From: an uncultured Alistipes sp.
GTDB taxonomy: Bacteria > Bacteroidota > Bacteroidia > Bacteroidales > Rikenellaceae
Length of the DNA stretch: 64,000 bases
Reading direction: 5' to 3'
Assembly (NCBI GenBank): GCA_944321185.1
Contig: CALUKH010000004.1
Location: 62,001 to 126,000 of the forward strand
Below are positions 1-9,700 of this stretch, piece by piece. The translations under genes and the position numbers were made by a program. The notes beneath the pieces were generated by a model. The model had not been told where the DNA came from. It saw nothing but the letters and a program-made list of their open reading frames with translations, and made no database searches. Each line of letters opens with the position of its first letter. Position 1 is the stretch's first letter.

Positions 1-837
1 TTTTTCGGCATGATGCTCTATTCGTTCGGCTGGATCGGCTGTATCCTCCCGGCTAACGGTGTCGGCGGCGGTGCCGCAGGTCTTTCACTGGTGCTCTGCA
101 CGGCGCTCGAAAACATCGGCATCCACATTCAGATCGGTACGATGGTCTTCCTGATCAATGCCGTGCTGCTGATCGTTGCGGGTTTCATCGTGGGGTGGAA
201 CTTCGGCATCAAGACGATCTACTGCGTGCTGGTCATCTCCGTGGGGATGAACTTCTGGCAGGATGTCCTCCCCGAAGGCAACTTCCTGGGCATTGACAGT
301 CTGCTGGCCATCGTCCTGGGCGGTATCATGGCCGGTGCGGGTATTGCGTTGTGCTTCTCGCAGGGCGGCTCGACCGGCGGCACGGACATCGTGGCGATGA
401 TCATCAACAAGTACCGGACGATCAGCTACGGCAAGATCCTCATCTATTCGGACTTCGTCATCATCGCCTCGTCGCTGCTGGTCGACAAGGGCATCAGCAC
501 GGTGATCTACGGTTACGTGATGACGGCCGTCGTCGGCTATACGGTCGACATGATCATGGCCGGCAGCCAGCAGTCGAGCCAGGTGCTCATCGTCACGCAC
601 GACTACGAGAAGATGGCCGACGCCATTGCGCAGAACATCCACCGCGGCGTGACGCTCATCGACTCGCAGGGCTGGTACTCGAAGGAGAAGTCGAAGATCG
701 TCATGGTGGTCTGCCGCAAGAGTGAAACGGCCATGATCCTCAAGTTCGTGAAGACGATCGATCCGGATGCCTTCCTGACCGTCGGTTCGGTCATGGGCGT
801 CTACGGCAAGGGATTCCAGGCCATCAACAAGGTCTGA
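1..837 (+). CDS. YitT family membrane protein (5' end outside window)
   Basis: The frame is open from the first base, so the gene starts upstream; the first Met codons at 10-15 lie inside a hydrophobic helix and are probably not the start. The first part is a run of hydrophobic segments with Gly-rich turns (GGGAAGLSL, GGSTGGTDI), typical of the YitT/DUF161 membrane domain. About the last 85 residues are soluble (from SSQVLIVTHDYEK to the end) and match the DUF2179 cytosolic domain. The family is widespread and its substrate is uncertain, so I assign no transport role. The stop codon overlaps the priA start by one base (TGATG), which suggests translational coupling. Confidence 0.85.
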   Translation, partial: FFGMMLYSFGWIGCILPANGVGGGAAGLSLVLCTALENIGIHIQIGTMVFLINAVLLIVAGFIVGWNFGIKTIYCVLVISVGMNFWQDVLPEGNFLGIDSLLAIVLGGIMAGAGIALCFSQGGSTGGTDIVAMIINKYRTISYGKILIYSDFVIIASSLLVDKGISTVIYGYVMTAVVGYTVDMIMAGSQQSSQVLIVTHDYEKMADAIAQNIHRGVTLIDSQGWYSKEKSKIVMVVCRKSETAMILKFVKTIDPDAFLTVGSVMGVYGKGFQAINKV

Positions 838-3098
838 TGCCGCGCTATGCCGATATTGTCCTTCCGCTGGCTCAGCCGGCCTATACGTTTGCGGTCCCCG
901 AGGGGCTGAACGTGTGTGAGGGGCAGGCCGTGGCGGTGCGGTTCGGACGTCTCAACAAATACTATACGGGCATCGTCTGGCGGCTGCACGAGCAGCGGCC
1001 CGACTTTCCGCGTGTGAAATCCATCGAACGCGTTCTCTACGACGAACCGCTGCTGTCGGAGGCTCAGCGCCGACTGTGGGAGTGGATGGCGTCGTACTAC
1101 CTGTGCAGTGTGGGCGAGGTGATGCGCGTGGCGCTGCCCTCGCTGATGAAGCCCTCGGGCGACACCGAGGAGGAGTTTACGGAGGAGGAGTTCCGCCCGC
1201 GGATGGAGAGCTACGTGGCGCTGGCTCCGGAGCTGCACGACGAAGCGGCGTTTCACGACGTGTGCGAGCGTCTCGAGCGGCGTGCCCCGAAGCAGTATGC
1301 GGCGCTGCTGGAGATTGCCGCGGCGGGCGACGGAACGCGCATTGCGACGGGAGAGGTGGCCCGACGGCTGTTGCAGGCCGATTCGGGCGTGCTGCTCACC
1401 CTGGAGCGCAAGGGGCTCATCCGGCGTACGGACCATGAACGAACGGTCGAATACGGCGGTGCGGTTTTCCGCCTGCCGGAGTTGAGCCCTCACCAACAGG
1501 AGGCGCTCGAGGCCCTGCGCAGCCAGTTCGCCGCGGGTAAAAGCACGGCCCTGTTGCAGGGCATCACGGGCTCCGGAAAGACGGAGATCTATATTCATCT
1601 GATTGCCGAGGTGCTGGCACGGGGCGGCGACGTACTGCTGCTGGTCCCGGAGATTGCGCTGACCACCCAGCTGATCGAACGCATGGAGCGCATCTTCGGC
1701 AGCCGCGTCACGGCCTACCACTCGAAACTCACGAACCGCCGCCGCACGGAGACTTACCTGCGGTTGAGCCGTTCGCAGGGGGGCGAGTTCGTCGTCGGGG
1801 TGCGGTCGTCGATCTTCCTGCCGCTGAAGCATCTGCAGCTGATCGTGGTCGACGAGGAGCACGACACGAGTTACAAACAGGTCGATCCGGCGCCGCGTTA
1901 CAACGCGCGGGACTGCGCCGTGGTGATGGCGCGTCTGACCGGCGGCCGCACGCTGCTCGGGAGCGCCACGCCTTCGCTCGAGACGTGGTCGAACGCCGCT
2001 TCGGGCAAGTACGGGCGTGCGGTGCTGAACGAACGCTACGGCGCGGCGCGTCCGCCGATGGTCTACATCTCGGACACGCTGCGTGCGGCCCGCCGGGGCG
2101 AGCGCCACGCCCACTTCAACAAGTTGCTGCTCGACAAGATCGAGGCGACGCTCGGCCGTGGCGAACAGGTGATGCTGTTCCAGAACCGGCGGGGCTTTTC
2201 GCCCTATGTCGAGTGTACGGAGTGCGGCTGGACGGCCCGCTGCCCGAACTGCAACGTGACACTCACCTACCACAAGAACAGCCGGAAACTCGTCTGCCAC
2301 TATTGCGGCCATACGGAGGAGGTCCCGGCCAAATGTCCCTCGTGTCGGGTGACGGATGTCGTCCCGGTGGGGTTCGGCACGGAGAAGATCGAGGAGGAGA
2401 TTGCGCGGATCTTCCCCGAGGCGCGTGTGGCCCGGCTGGACCGCGACAGCGTCACCTCCGAACGCGCCTTCAACGCCATTATCGACGACTTCGCGGCGCG
2501 GCGGACCGATATCCTGGTCGGTACGCAGATGATTACCAAGGGGTTCGACTTCGCGGGCGTCTCGCTCGTGGGGATTCTCAATGCGGACAACCTGCTGAAC
2601 AATCCCGATTTCCGGGCCGCCGAGCGGGCCTTTCAGCTGATGATGCAGGTCTCGGGACGCGCCGGACGTCGCAACGACGGCGGCGAGGTGGTCATCCAGA
2701 CGAGCGATCCGACCAATCCGGTGATCCGTCAGGTGGCCACGGGCGACTACGACGCCATGGTGCGCACGCAACTGGCCGAACGGCAGATGTTCTTTTACCC
2801 GCCCTATGCGCGGCTGACGTCGATCACGCTGCGCCACCGCGATCCGGCGACGCTGCGCAACGGCATCACGGAGCTGGCCGTGCGGCTGCGCGAGCGTTTC
2901 GGACGGCGCGTGCTGGGGCCGATGACACCGCCCGTCGACCGCATCCGGGGCGAATATCTCGTCGGACTGCTGCTCAAGATCGAAAGCGGAGCCTCGTCGG
3001 TGCGGGCCCGCGAACTGTTGAGCGCCGAGTTGAAACGTTTCTCCGAAAATCCGGCCTTCAGGGCCATAACCGTCGTGGTGGATGTCGATCCTCAATGA
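837..3098 (+). CDS. priA: Primosomal protein N' (replication restart helicase PriA)
   Basis: 753 residues, normal for PriA, the 3'-5' helicase that reloads the replisome at stalled forks. The order is an N-terminal DNA-binding domain (about 1-105), helicase Walker A GITGSGKTE near residue 241, the DEEH box near 338, a zinc-binding insertion with Cys pairs CTEC, CPNC, CHYC and CPSC between about 459 and 503, and the helicase C-terminal part with GTQMITKGFDF and QVSGRAGR. The ATG overlaps the stop of the YitT gene, and the 3' end overlaps comF by 17 bases, so the three are probably co-transcribed. No key motif is missing. Confidence 0.97.
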   Translation: MPRYADIVLPLAQPAYTFAVPEGLNVCEGQAVAVRFGRLNKYYTGIVWRLHEQRPDFPRVKSIERVLYDEPLLSEAQRRLWEWMASYYLCSVGEVMRVALPSLMKPSGDTEEEFTEEEFRPRMESYVALAPELHDEAAFHDVCERLERRAPKQYAALLEIAAAGDGTRIATGEVARRLLQADSGVLLTLERKGLIRRTDHERTVEYGGAVFRLPELSPHQQEALEALRSQFAAGKSTALLQGITGSGKTEIYIHLIAEVLARGGDVLLLVPEIALTTQLIERMERIFGSRVTAYHSKLTNRRRTETYLRLSRSQGGEFVVGVRSSIFLPLKHLQLIVVDEEHDTSYKQVDPAPRYNARDCAVVMARLTGGRTLLGSATPSLETWSNAASGKYGRAVLNERYGAARPPMVYISDTLRAARRGERHAHFNKLLLDKIEATLGRGEQVMLFQNRRGFSPYVECTECGWTARCPNCNVTLTYHKNSRKLVCHYCGHTEEVPAKCPSCRVTDVVPVGFGTEKIEEEIARIFPEARVARLDRDSVTSERAFNAIIDDFAARRTDILVGTQMITKGFDFAGVSLVGILNADNLLNNPDFRAAERAFQLMMQVSGRAGRRNDGGEVVIQTSDPTNPVIRQVATGDYDAMVRTQLAERQMFFYPPYARLTSITLRHRDPATLRNGITELAVRLRERFGRRVLGPMTPPVDRIRGEYLVGLLLKIESGASSVRARELLSAELKRFSENPAFRAITVVVDVDPQ

Positions 3099-3804
3099 GT
3101 TGCTGGGCGACGTGGCGTCGCTCTTCTTTCCGGCGCGGTGCGCGGTCTGCGGCGAACCTCTGGAGCGCGGCGAGCACACGCTCTGCACGTTGTGTCGCGC
3201 CACGGCCCCACTGACGGGCTATTGGCGCGAGGCGGACAATCCGGTGGTGCGCCGATGCTGGGGCCAGGTTCCCGTGGTGCAGGCCTCGGGGTTCCTCTTT
3301 TTCGTCCACCACAGCGGCTGGCGGCAGCTGATCCACTCGTTCAAGTACCGCGGGGCGTGGCGCACGGCCCGCGAAATGGGCGAATGGTACGGCCGCTACC
3401 TGCGCGAAAGCGGCCTCTACAACGAGGTGGATTGTGTCGTTCCGCTGCCGCTGCACCCCTTTAAACGATGTCGGCGCGGCTACAATCAATCGGAATACAT
3501 CGCCGAGGGGATTGCCCGTCAGTTGGGTGTCGGGGTCGAGCGGCGGAGCGTCTACCGGCGGCGCAACACGCCGAGCCAGGCGCTGAAGTCGCGCCGCGAA
3601 CGGGCCGGGAATGTCGAGGGTGCCTTCGCCGTGCGGCATGCCGAACGGCTGGCGGGGCGTCACCTGCTGCTGGTCGACGACGTGATGACGACCGGTTCGA
3701 CCCTCTTGTCGTGTGCCGCCGAGATCCTGCGGGCGGTGCCCGATTGCCGGATCAGCCTGGCGGCGCTGGCCGTCTCGCAGCGCGAACTGGGCGTTAGGGA
3801 GTAA
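3082..3804 (+). CDS. comF: ComF family phosphoribosyltransferase-like protein
   Basis: 240 residues with the standard ComF layout: an N-terminal four-Cys zinc site (C20, C23, C35, C38), a middle with VVPLPLHPFKRCRRGYNQ, and the type I PRT PRPP loop VDDVMTTGSTL around 198-208. ComF proteins are linked to DNA uptake and processing in competent bacteria; the exact reaction is not established. The start lies inside the end of priA. The priA-comF pairing suggests a role in single-stranded DNA handling, but that is inference from position. Confidence 0.92.
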   Translation: MSILNELLGDVASLFFPARCAVCGEPLERGEHTLCTLCRATAPLTGYWREADNPVVRRCWGQVPVVQASGFLFFVHHSGWRQLIHSFKYRGAWRTAREMGEWYGRYLRESGLYNEVDCVVPLPLHPFKRCRRGYNQSEYIAEGIARQLGVGVERRSVYRRRNTPSQALKSRRERAGNVEGAFAVRHAERLAGRHLLLVDDVMTTGSTLLSCAAEILRAVPDCRISLAALAVSQRELGVRE

Positions 3805-3862
3805 CCGCTCGCAATGCCTCCGCCCCTGCGACGGGAATCTGAAAAAACTATGCGCGCCGGGT

Positions 3863-3893
3863 TTTGATATGTCGCATCGAATCCGTACTTTTG
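3863..3893 (+). promoter_or_regulatory. Bacteroidota-type promoter for dnaB
   Basis: TTTG at 3863-3866 and TACTTTTG at 3886-3893, with 19 bases between. This matches the known Bacteroides primary-sigma pattern (TTTG at -33, TAnnTTTG at -7). It lies in the 111-base gap after comF, and the -7 box ends 22 bases before the dnaB ATG. It is the best match of its kind on the left side of the window. Confidence 0.75.
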
Positions 3894-3915
3894 AGGTCCG
3901 AACAAGACGAATTTC

Positions 3916-5511
3916 ATGGCAAAGGAATACAACAATACGAACCCGCGCGGCAGCGCCTATTCGCGCAACCGCGAAGCCTACGACGCGCTGACCGAAAATG
4001 CCGGCAACGTGCCGCCGCAGGCCGTCGAACTGGAGGAGGCGGTCCTCGGTGCGCTGATGCTCGAGAAGGACAGCATCATCGCCGTGCAGGAGTTCATCAC
4101 CCCGGAGGCCTTCTACACCGAGGAGCATCGGTTGATCTACAAGGCTATCGAGGAGCTGTCGATGGAGCTCAAACCCATCGACCTCTACACCGTCACCGAA
4201 CGGCTCAAGGCCAAGCACGAACTGAAGAAGGTGGGCGGCGCGGCCTATCTGGCGCAGCTGACCCAGAAGGTGGACTCGGCGGCCAACGTCGAGTTCCATG
4301 CCAAGATCATCGCCCAGAAGTATGTCCAGCGCGAGCTGATCCGCTCGGCTACGGAGATCCAGCGCCGTTCGTACGACGAGTCGACCGACGTCACGGAGCT
4401 GATCGGTTTCGCCGAGGGCGAGATCTTCAAGGTGGCCGAGGGCCACGTGAAACGCTCCGTGCAGTCGTCGAAGGAGATCCTGGCCCGTGCCCTCGAACAG
4501 ATCGAGGAGGCCTCGAAAAATACCAGTTCGTACAGCGGCGTGCCGTCGGGATTCGCGGCGCTGGACCGCGTGACGCTCGGCTGGCAGTTGTCGGACCTGA
4601 TCATCGTGGCGGCCCGTCCGTCGATGGGTAAGACGGCCTTCGTGCTGTCGATGGCCCGCAACATGGCCGTCGATCACGAACAGGGCGTGGCCTTCTTCTC
4701 GCTCGAAATGTCGGCCGTACAGCTGATGATGCGACTGATTATCGCCGAAACGGGCCTCCCGGGCAACGACGTCAAGTCGGGACGCCTGACCCCCGAGCAG
4801 TGGCGTCATCTCGACTCGGCCACTAAACCGCTCGCCTCGGCACCGCTCTACATCGACGATACGCCGGCACTGTCGGTCTTTGAGTTCCGCTCGAAGGCCC
4901 GCCGGCTGAAGATCCACCACGACATCAAGATCATCATCATCGACTACCTGCAGCTGATGACCGGCAATCAGGATACGAAGGGCAACCGTGAACAGGAGGT
5001 GGCCTTCATCTCGCGAACGCTCAAGGCCATCGCCAAGGAGCTGAACGTGCCGGTGATTGCGCTGTCACAGCTGAGCCGTGCGACGGAGATGCGCGGCGGT
5101 TCGAAGCGCCCGCAGCTGTCGGACCTCCGCGAATCGGGTGCCATCGAGCAGGATGCCGATATCGTGGCCTTCATCCACCGTCCGGAGTATTACGGCATCA
5201 ACCAGGACGAAAACGGCATGCCCACGGCGGGTATGGCCGAGATCATTCTGGCCAAGCACCGTAACGGTGCGGTGTGCGACGTGCCGCTGCGCTTCCTGAA
5301 GGAGCAGGCGCGCTTCGCCGACCTCGACGACTCGATGCTGCCGCCGTCCGATGCGGCCGACAGCCAGCAGGCCTACGACGACTATGCGAGCGGTTCGAAC
5401 AACCTTCCGGGCGGAGGGGCTCCGCTCGGGGGCGGTCTGAACAGTGCGGCCGGAGGCGGCGAATTCGACCTTGGACGTTCGACCCATATCGGCGACGAAG
5501 CTCCGTTCTGA
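3916..5511 (+). CDS. dnaB: Replicative DNA helicase DnaB
   Basis: 531 residues. The N-terminal helical domain starts around VPPQAVELEEAVLGALMLE. The RecA-like C-terminal domain has Walker A ARPSMGKTAF near 233-242, Walker B IIIIDYLQLM, and the DnaB motif LSQLSRATEMRGGSKRPQLSDLRESG. DnaB is the hexameric 5'-3' fork helicase. The tail after about residue 480 is Gly-, Asp- and Ser-rich and looks disordered, which accounts for extra length over a typical 450-500 residues. It has its own promoter upstream. Confidence 0.98.
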   Translation: MAKEYNNTNPRGSAYSRNREAYDALTENAGNVPPQAVELEEAVLGALMLEKDSIIAVQEFITPEAFYTEEHRLIYKAIEELSMELKPIDLYTVTERLKAKHELKKVGGAAYLAQLTQKVDSAANVEFHAKIIAQKYVQRELIRSATEIQRRSYDESTDVTELIGFAEGEIFKVAEGHVKRSVQSSKEILARALEQIEEASKNTSSYSGVPSGFAALDRVTLGWQLSDLIIVAARPSMGKTAFVLSMARNMAVDHEQGVAFFSLEMSAVQLMMRLIIAETGLPGNDVKSGRLTPEQWRHLDSATKPLASAPLYIDDTPALSVFEFRSKARRLKIHHDIKIIIIDYLQLMTGNQDTKGNREQEVAFISRTLKAIAKELNVPVIALSQLSRATEMRGGSKRPQLSDLRESGAIEQDADIVAFIHRPEYYGINQDENGMPTAGMAEIILAKHRNGAVCDVPLRFLKEQARFADLDDSMLPPSDAADSQQAYDDYASGSNNLPGGGAPLGGGLNSAAGGGEFDLGRSTHIGDEAPF

Positions 5512-5556
5512 CGCCTCCGTGGAAGCGCCGGACAAACCCTCAAACCTTATCCGATC

Positions 5557-7098
5557 ATGTTTGTACGCACATACGCCGGAGCCCTGCTGGGGATCGACGC
5601 CGTGAAGGTGACCGTCGAGGTCAACATCACGGGCGGCGGTCTGGGACTGTACCTGGTGGGACTGCCCGACAACGCCGTCAAGGAGAGCGAGCAGCGCATC
5701 CGTGCGGCGTTCGAGAATTCGGGCGAGCGGATGTCGGGGCGCAAGGTGGTCGTGAGTCTGGCGCCGGCTGACCTGCGCAAGGAGGGTTCGGGATTCGATC
5801 TGCCGATTGCCGTGGGGATCCTGGCCGCCATGGAACGCATCGACGCCGGGGCGATTGCCGACACGATGTTCGTCGGCGAGTTGTCGCTCGACGGTTCGCT
5901 CAAACCCGTGCGCGGGGTGCTGCCGCTGGCTGTTGCGGCCCGTCGCGAGGGGCTTCGGCAGTTGATTCTCCCGGTGGAGAATGCCCGTGAAGCGGCGGTG
6001 GTCGAGGGGCTCGAGGTGCTGGGTGCCGCCTCGCTCGGCGAGGTGATCGCCTGCCTGAACGGCGAACGGGAGTTGGTACCGACGCTTCCGGAGGCCGACG
6101 ACCCGTTCGATGTGTCGCGGATGTGCTATGCCGAGGATTTCGCCGACGTCAAGGGGCAGGGCCACGTCAAACGGGCGCTGGAGATTGCTGCGGCGGGCGG
6201 CCACAATGTGCTGATGATCGGTTCTCCGGGCTCGGGCAAGACGATGCTGGCCCGGCGTTTGCCGACGATTCTGCCGCCGCTGACCCGCGAAGAGGCCCTC
6301 GAAACCACGAAGATCCATTCGGTGGCCGGCAAGGGCGGTTTTGCCGGTGGACTGATGACGCTGCGCCCCTTCCGGGCTCCGCACCACCTCACCTCGCAGG
6401 TGGCACTGATCGGCGGCGGACAGTCGCCGCGCCCGGGTGAGGTCTCGCTGGCTCACAACGGCGTGCTGTTCCTCGACGAGCTGCCCGAATTCGGACGGAG
6501 TGTCCTCGAGGTGCTGCGCCAGCCGCTCGAGGAGAAACGCATCGTCGTTTCGCGGGCAAAGTACAGCGTCGAATATCCGGCCAACTTTATGCTGGTGGCG
6601 GCGATGAACCCCTGTCCGTGCGGCTACTACAACCATCCGACAAAACCCTGCACCTGCTCGCCGGGTGCCGTGCACCGCTATATGGGTCGCATCTCGGGTC
6701 CGCTGCTGGACCGCATCGATCTGCAAGTCGAGGTGACGCCCGTCTCGCCCGCCGAGCTGACGACGGCTGCTCCGGGTGAGCCGAGTGCCGTGATCCGCGA
6801 GCGGGTGATCCGGGCCCGGGAGCTTCAGGCCGAACGCTTCCGCGGCATCGAGGGCGTGCATACCAATTCGATGATGAGTTCGCGGATGCTGCGCGAATAC
6901 TGCCGACTGGATGCCGTCTCGGCCGCTCTGCTCGAGCGGGCCATGGAGCAGTTGTCGTTGTCGGCCCGGGCCTACGACCGCATCCTGAAGGTGGCACGCA
7001 CGATTGCCGATCTGGCCGGCCGCGAGTCGATCGAGGCGGCGGATGTGGCCGAAGCGATCGGTTACCGCTCGTTGGACCGCGGTTCGTGGGGGCGCTGA
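5557..7098 (+). CDS. yifB: YifB family Mg-chelatase-like AAA+ ATPase
   Basis: 513 residues. The N-terminal ChlI/Lon-protease-like fold begins MFVRTYAGALLGIDAV and includes GLPDNAVKESEQRIRAA. Walker A GSPGSGKTM sits near 222-230, Walker B is VLFLDELPEF, and a Cys cluster PCPCGYYN...CTCS sits near 350-365, as is usual for YifB/ComM. ComM-type members act as helicases in branch migration during transformation; this one may do the same, but that is inference. The stop codon falls in the first unit of a degenerate repeat array that fills the gap to murG. Confidence 0.95.
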   Translation: MFVRTYAGALLGIDAVKVTVEVNITGGGLGLYLVGLPDNAVKESEQRIRAAFENSGERMSGRKVVVSLAPADLRKEGSGFDLPIAVGILAAMERIDAGAIADTMFVGELSLDGSLKPVRGVLPLAVAARREGLRQLILPVENAREAAVVEGLEVLGAASLGEVIACLNGERELVPTLPEADDPFDVSRMCYAEDFADVKGQGHVKRALEIAAAGGHNVLMIGSPGSGKTMLARRLPTILPPLTREEALETTKIHSVAGKGGFAGGLMTLRPFRAPHHLTSQVALIGGGQSPRPGEVSLAHNGVLFLDELPEFGRSVLEVLRQPLEEKRIVVSRAKYSVEYPANFMLVAAMNPCPCGYYNHPTKPCTCSPGAVHRYMGRISGPLLDRIDLQVEVTPVSPAELTTAAPGEPSAVIRERVIRARELQAERFRGIEGVHTNSMMSSRMLREYCRLDAVSAALLERAMEQLSLSARAYDRILKVARTIADLAGRESIEAADVAEAIGYRSLDRGSWGR

Positions 7099-7179
7099 AA
7101 ACTTCGGAGGGGACCGAGAACTTCGGAGGGCTGAAAACCTCGGGGCGCTGACAAGGCCGCGGGGTGCTGAAAATGTTGA
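7088..7179 (+). repeat. Degenerate tandem repeat between yifB and murG
   Basis: About five imperfect units of 14-21 bases run head to tail. Each starts with 3-5 G and carries a GCTGAAAACTTCGGA-like core: GCTGAAAACTTCGGA at 7095, CCGAGAACTTCGGA, CTGAAAACCTC, GCTGACAAGGCCGC, GCTGAAAATGTTGA. The first unit contains the yifB stop codon. There is no ORF or hairpin with a T-run. Such arrays usually arise by local duplication; a role is not evident. Confidence 0.6.
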
Positions 7180-7204
7180 AAAAGAGGAGAAAAACAAAAA
7201 CGAT

Positions 7205-8305
7205 ATGAAACGGATTATTCTTTCGGGCGGCGGAACGGGCGGCCATATCTACCCGGCCGTCGCGGTTGCCGAAGCGTTGAAACGCCGTCTGGGCGACGAG
7301 GTCGAACTGCTGTTCGTCGGTGCCGAGGGCAAGATGGAGATGGAGAAGGTTCCGGCGCTGGGTTACCGCATCGTCGGACTACCGATCGCCGGATTGCAGC
7401 GCCGCCTGGACTGGCATAACCTGCTGGTGCCGTTCAAGGTGCTGCACAGCATCCGCATGGCGCGGCGTGTGATCCGCGACTTCGGAGCCGATGCGGTGGT
7501 GGGATTCGGCGGCTATGCGAGCGCTCCGGTGCTGTGGGCGGCCCAGCGCATGGGTGTACCGACCGTCATCCAGGAGCAGAACTCCTATGCCGGTGTGACG
7601 AACAAGATCCTGGCCCGGGGCGCCCGGCGCATCTGCACGGCCTACGAGGGGATGGAACGCTTCTTCCCGGCCGACCGTATCGTGCTGACGGGCAATCCGC
7701 TGCGGGGACGCTTCTCGGAGCGGGGGGCCGACCGTCAGGAGGCGCTGCGGTATTACGGCCTGACGGCCGATCTGCCGACCATCCTGGTCGTAGGCGGTTC
7801 GCTCGGCACACGGTCGCTGAACGAGATGATGAAGCAGTGGATCCTCGATACGGGGGGAAAGGCACCCGTGCAGGTGATCTGGCAGACGGGCAAGTATTAC
7901 GAACGCGAGATGCAGGCCTTTCTGGCGGCTCACCCCGCGGAGCACGTCTGGCAGGGTGCCTTCATCGACCGCATGGATTATGCCTATGCGGCGGCCGATC
8001 TGGTTGTCTCGCGCAGCGGCGCCGGGACGGTCTCGGAGTTGTGTCTGGTGGCCAAACCGGTGCTGTTCGTGCCGTCGCCCAATGTGGCCGAGGACCATCA
8101 GACGAAGAATGCCCGGGCGCTCGAGTCCAAGGGTGCCGCCGTGATGGTGCCCGACGCCGAGTGCCGCACGAAGGCCATGCCGATGGCCATCGAATTGCTG
8201 GGACAGAAGGAGCGTCTTGCGGCGATGAGCCGCAACCTGCGGCTGCTGGCACGTCCCCGTGCGGCGGAAGATATTGTCGATGAAATTGTTAAAGTGATGA
8301 AGTGA
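7205..8305 (+). CDS. murG: UDP-GlcNAc:undecaprenyl-pyrophosphoryl-MurNAc-pentapeptide transferase (lipid II synthase)
   Basis: 366 residues from the ATG at 7205, chosen because MurG proteins begin just before the nucleotide-binding Gly loop, here GGGTGGH at 8-14. An in-frame upstream extension to 7004 would run through the yifB end and the repeat spacer and is rejected. MurG is a peripheral inner-membrane GT28 enzyme that adds GlcNAc to lipid I. Other landmarks are IQEQNSYAGVTNKILA and SRSGAGTVSEL. The stop overlaps the murC start by one base. It opens the murG-murC-ftsQ-ftsA-ftsZ series. Confidence 0.96.
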   Translation: MKRIILSGGGTGGHIYPAVAVAEALKRRLGDEVELLFVGAEGKMEMEKVPALGYRIVGLPIAGLQRRLDWHNLLVPFKVLHSIRMARRVIRDFGADAVVGFGGYASAPVLWAAQRMGVPTVIQEQNSYAGVTNKILARGARRICTAYEGMERFFPADRIVLTGNPLRGRFSERGADRQEALRYYGLTADLPTILVVGGSLGTRSLNEMMKQWILDTGGKAPVQVIWQTGKYYEREMQAFLAAHPAEHVWQGAFIDRMDYAYAAADLVVSRSGAGTVSELCLVAKPVLFVPSPNVAEDHQTKNARALESKGAAVMVPDAECRTKAMPMAIELLGQKERLAAMSRNLRLLARPRAAEDIVDEIVKVMK

Positions 8306-9687
8306 TGGAACGCAAGAGCATCTATTTTCTCGGAATCGGAGGCATCGGCATGAGTGCCCTGGCCCGTTATTTTCTGCACGAGGGTTGCCGCGTGGCCGGC
8401 TACGACCGCACCCGAAGCCATCTGACCGACCAACTGGCGGCCGAAGGGGCCGATATCCATTACGAGGATGACGTGCGGCTGATTCCGGAGGGGTTCCTCG
8501 ATCCGGCCCGCACGATCGTGGTCTACACGCCGGCCGTGCCCCACGACCACGGCGAATACACCTACTTCCGCGACCATGGATTCCGCATCGAGAAGCGTTC
8601 GCAGATGCTCGGCCACCTCTCCGAGGGGAAATATGTCATGGCGGTGGCCGGTACGCACGGCAAGACGACCACCTCGACCCTCATCGCGTGGTTGAATCGT
8701 GTGCTGACGGGCGGCGGCTCGGCCTTCCTGGGGGGCATCTCGAAGAACTTCGACGGTAATCTGGTGCTGGGCGACGGCAAACGGCTGGCCGTCGAGGCCG
8801 ACGAATTCGACCGTTCGTTCCTGCGGCTGTATCCCGACGTGGCGGTGGTGACCTCGGCCGATGCCGACCATCTCGACATCTACGGCACGCACGAGGCCGT
8901 GAAGGAGGCCTTCGCGCAGTTCATCCGTCAGATCCGTCCCGACGGCTACCTCATCATCAAGCAGGGGCTCGACCTCGAGATCGACAACGCGGAGATCACG
9001 GTCTACCGCTATGCCTACGACACGCCGTGCGACTTCTATGCGCGCAACGTCGAACTGATCGGCGGCGGCCACTACCGCTACGACATCGTCACGCCGTCGG
9101 GCGCGATCGAGGGGTGTACGCTCGGCGTCCCGGGGTGGGTCAACATCGAGAATTCGGTGGGGGCCGTGGCGGCCGTGTGGTGTGCGGCGCACTTCGTGGG
9201 GCAGGAGCTTGATGCCGACCGGGTGCGTGAGGCGCTGGCTTCGTTCTCGGGCGTGAAGCGCCGTTTCGAATTCTATGTCAACACCCCCCGGCAGGTCTAC
9301 ATGGACGACTATGCCCACCATCCGCGCGAATTGGCCGCCACGTTGACTTCGGTGCGGAAGATGTTCCCCGGGCGGCGCATCACGGCGCTGTTCCAGCCCC
9401 ACCTCTACACCCGTACGCGGGATCTCTATCCGGAATTCGCCGAGGCGCTGTCGCATGCCGACGAGGTGGTGCTGCTGCCGATCTATCCGGCCCGCGAGGA
9501 GCCCATCGAAGGGATTACGTCGCAGATCATCGCCGACCGGGTGACGGTCCCCTGCCGCATCGTCGACCGCGAGCATCTGGCCGAAACGGTTGCGGCTATG
9601 GATACCGATGTGGTCATCAGCTTCGGCGCGGGCAATATCGACGCCTGCTGCGAGGCGCTGGCCGATGTGTTGCGAAAGAAGAGCTGA
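8305..9687 (+). CDS. murC: UDP-N-acetylmuramate--L-alanine ligase
   Basis: 460 residues from ATG 8305; a GTG one codon earlier (8302) is also possible. The N-terminal UDP-binding loop is GIGGIGMSALA, the ATP loop GTHGKTTT is near 116-123, followed by EADEFDRSFLRLYPDVAVVT, the ligase-specific DDYAHHPRE, and LFQPHLYTRT. It adds the first stem-peptide residue in the cytosol. It is coupled to murG by a one-base overlap and is followed at once by ftsQ. Confidence 0.96.
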   Translation: MERKSIYFLGIGGIGMSALARYFLHEGCRVAGYDRTRSHLTDQLAAEGADIHYEDDVRLIPEGFLDPARTIVVYTPAVPHDHGEYTYFRDHGFRIEKRSQMLGHLSEGKYVMAVAGTHGKTTTSTLIAWLNRVLTGGGSAFLGGISKNFDGNLVLGDGKRLAVEADEFDRSFLRLYPDVAVVTSADADHLDIYGTHEAVKEAFAQFIRQIRPDGYLIIKQGLDLEIDNAEITVYRYAYDTPCDFYARNVELIGGGHYRYDIVTPSGAIEGCTLGVPGWVNIENSVGAVAAVWCAAHFVGQELDADRVREALASFSGVKRRFEFYVNTPRQVYMDDYAHHPRELAATLTSVRKMFPGRRITALFQPHLYTRTRDLYPEFAEALSHADEVVLLPIYPAREEPIEGITSQIIADRVTVPCRIVDREHLAETVAAMDTDVVISFGAGNIDACCEALADVLRKKS

Positions 9688-9700
9688 TGCGGACCGAGCC

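Noticed and set aside
801..3203. 800-residue open frame antisense to priA
   Set aside because: It mirrors a GC-rich coding gene, is Arg/His/Gln-rich, has no family pattern, and PriA motifs are complete on the other strand.
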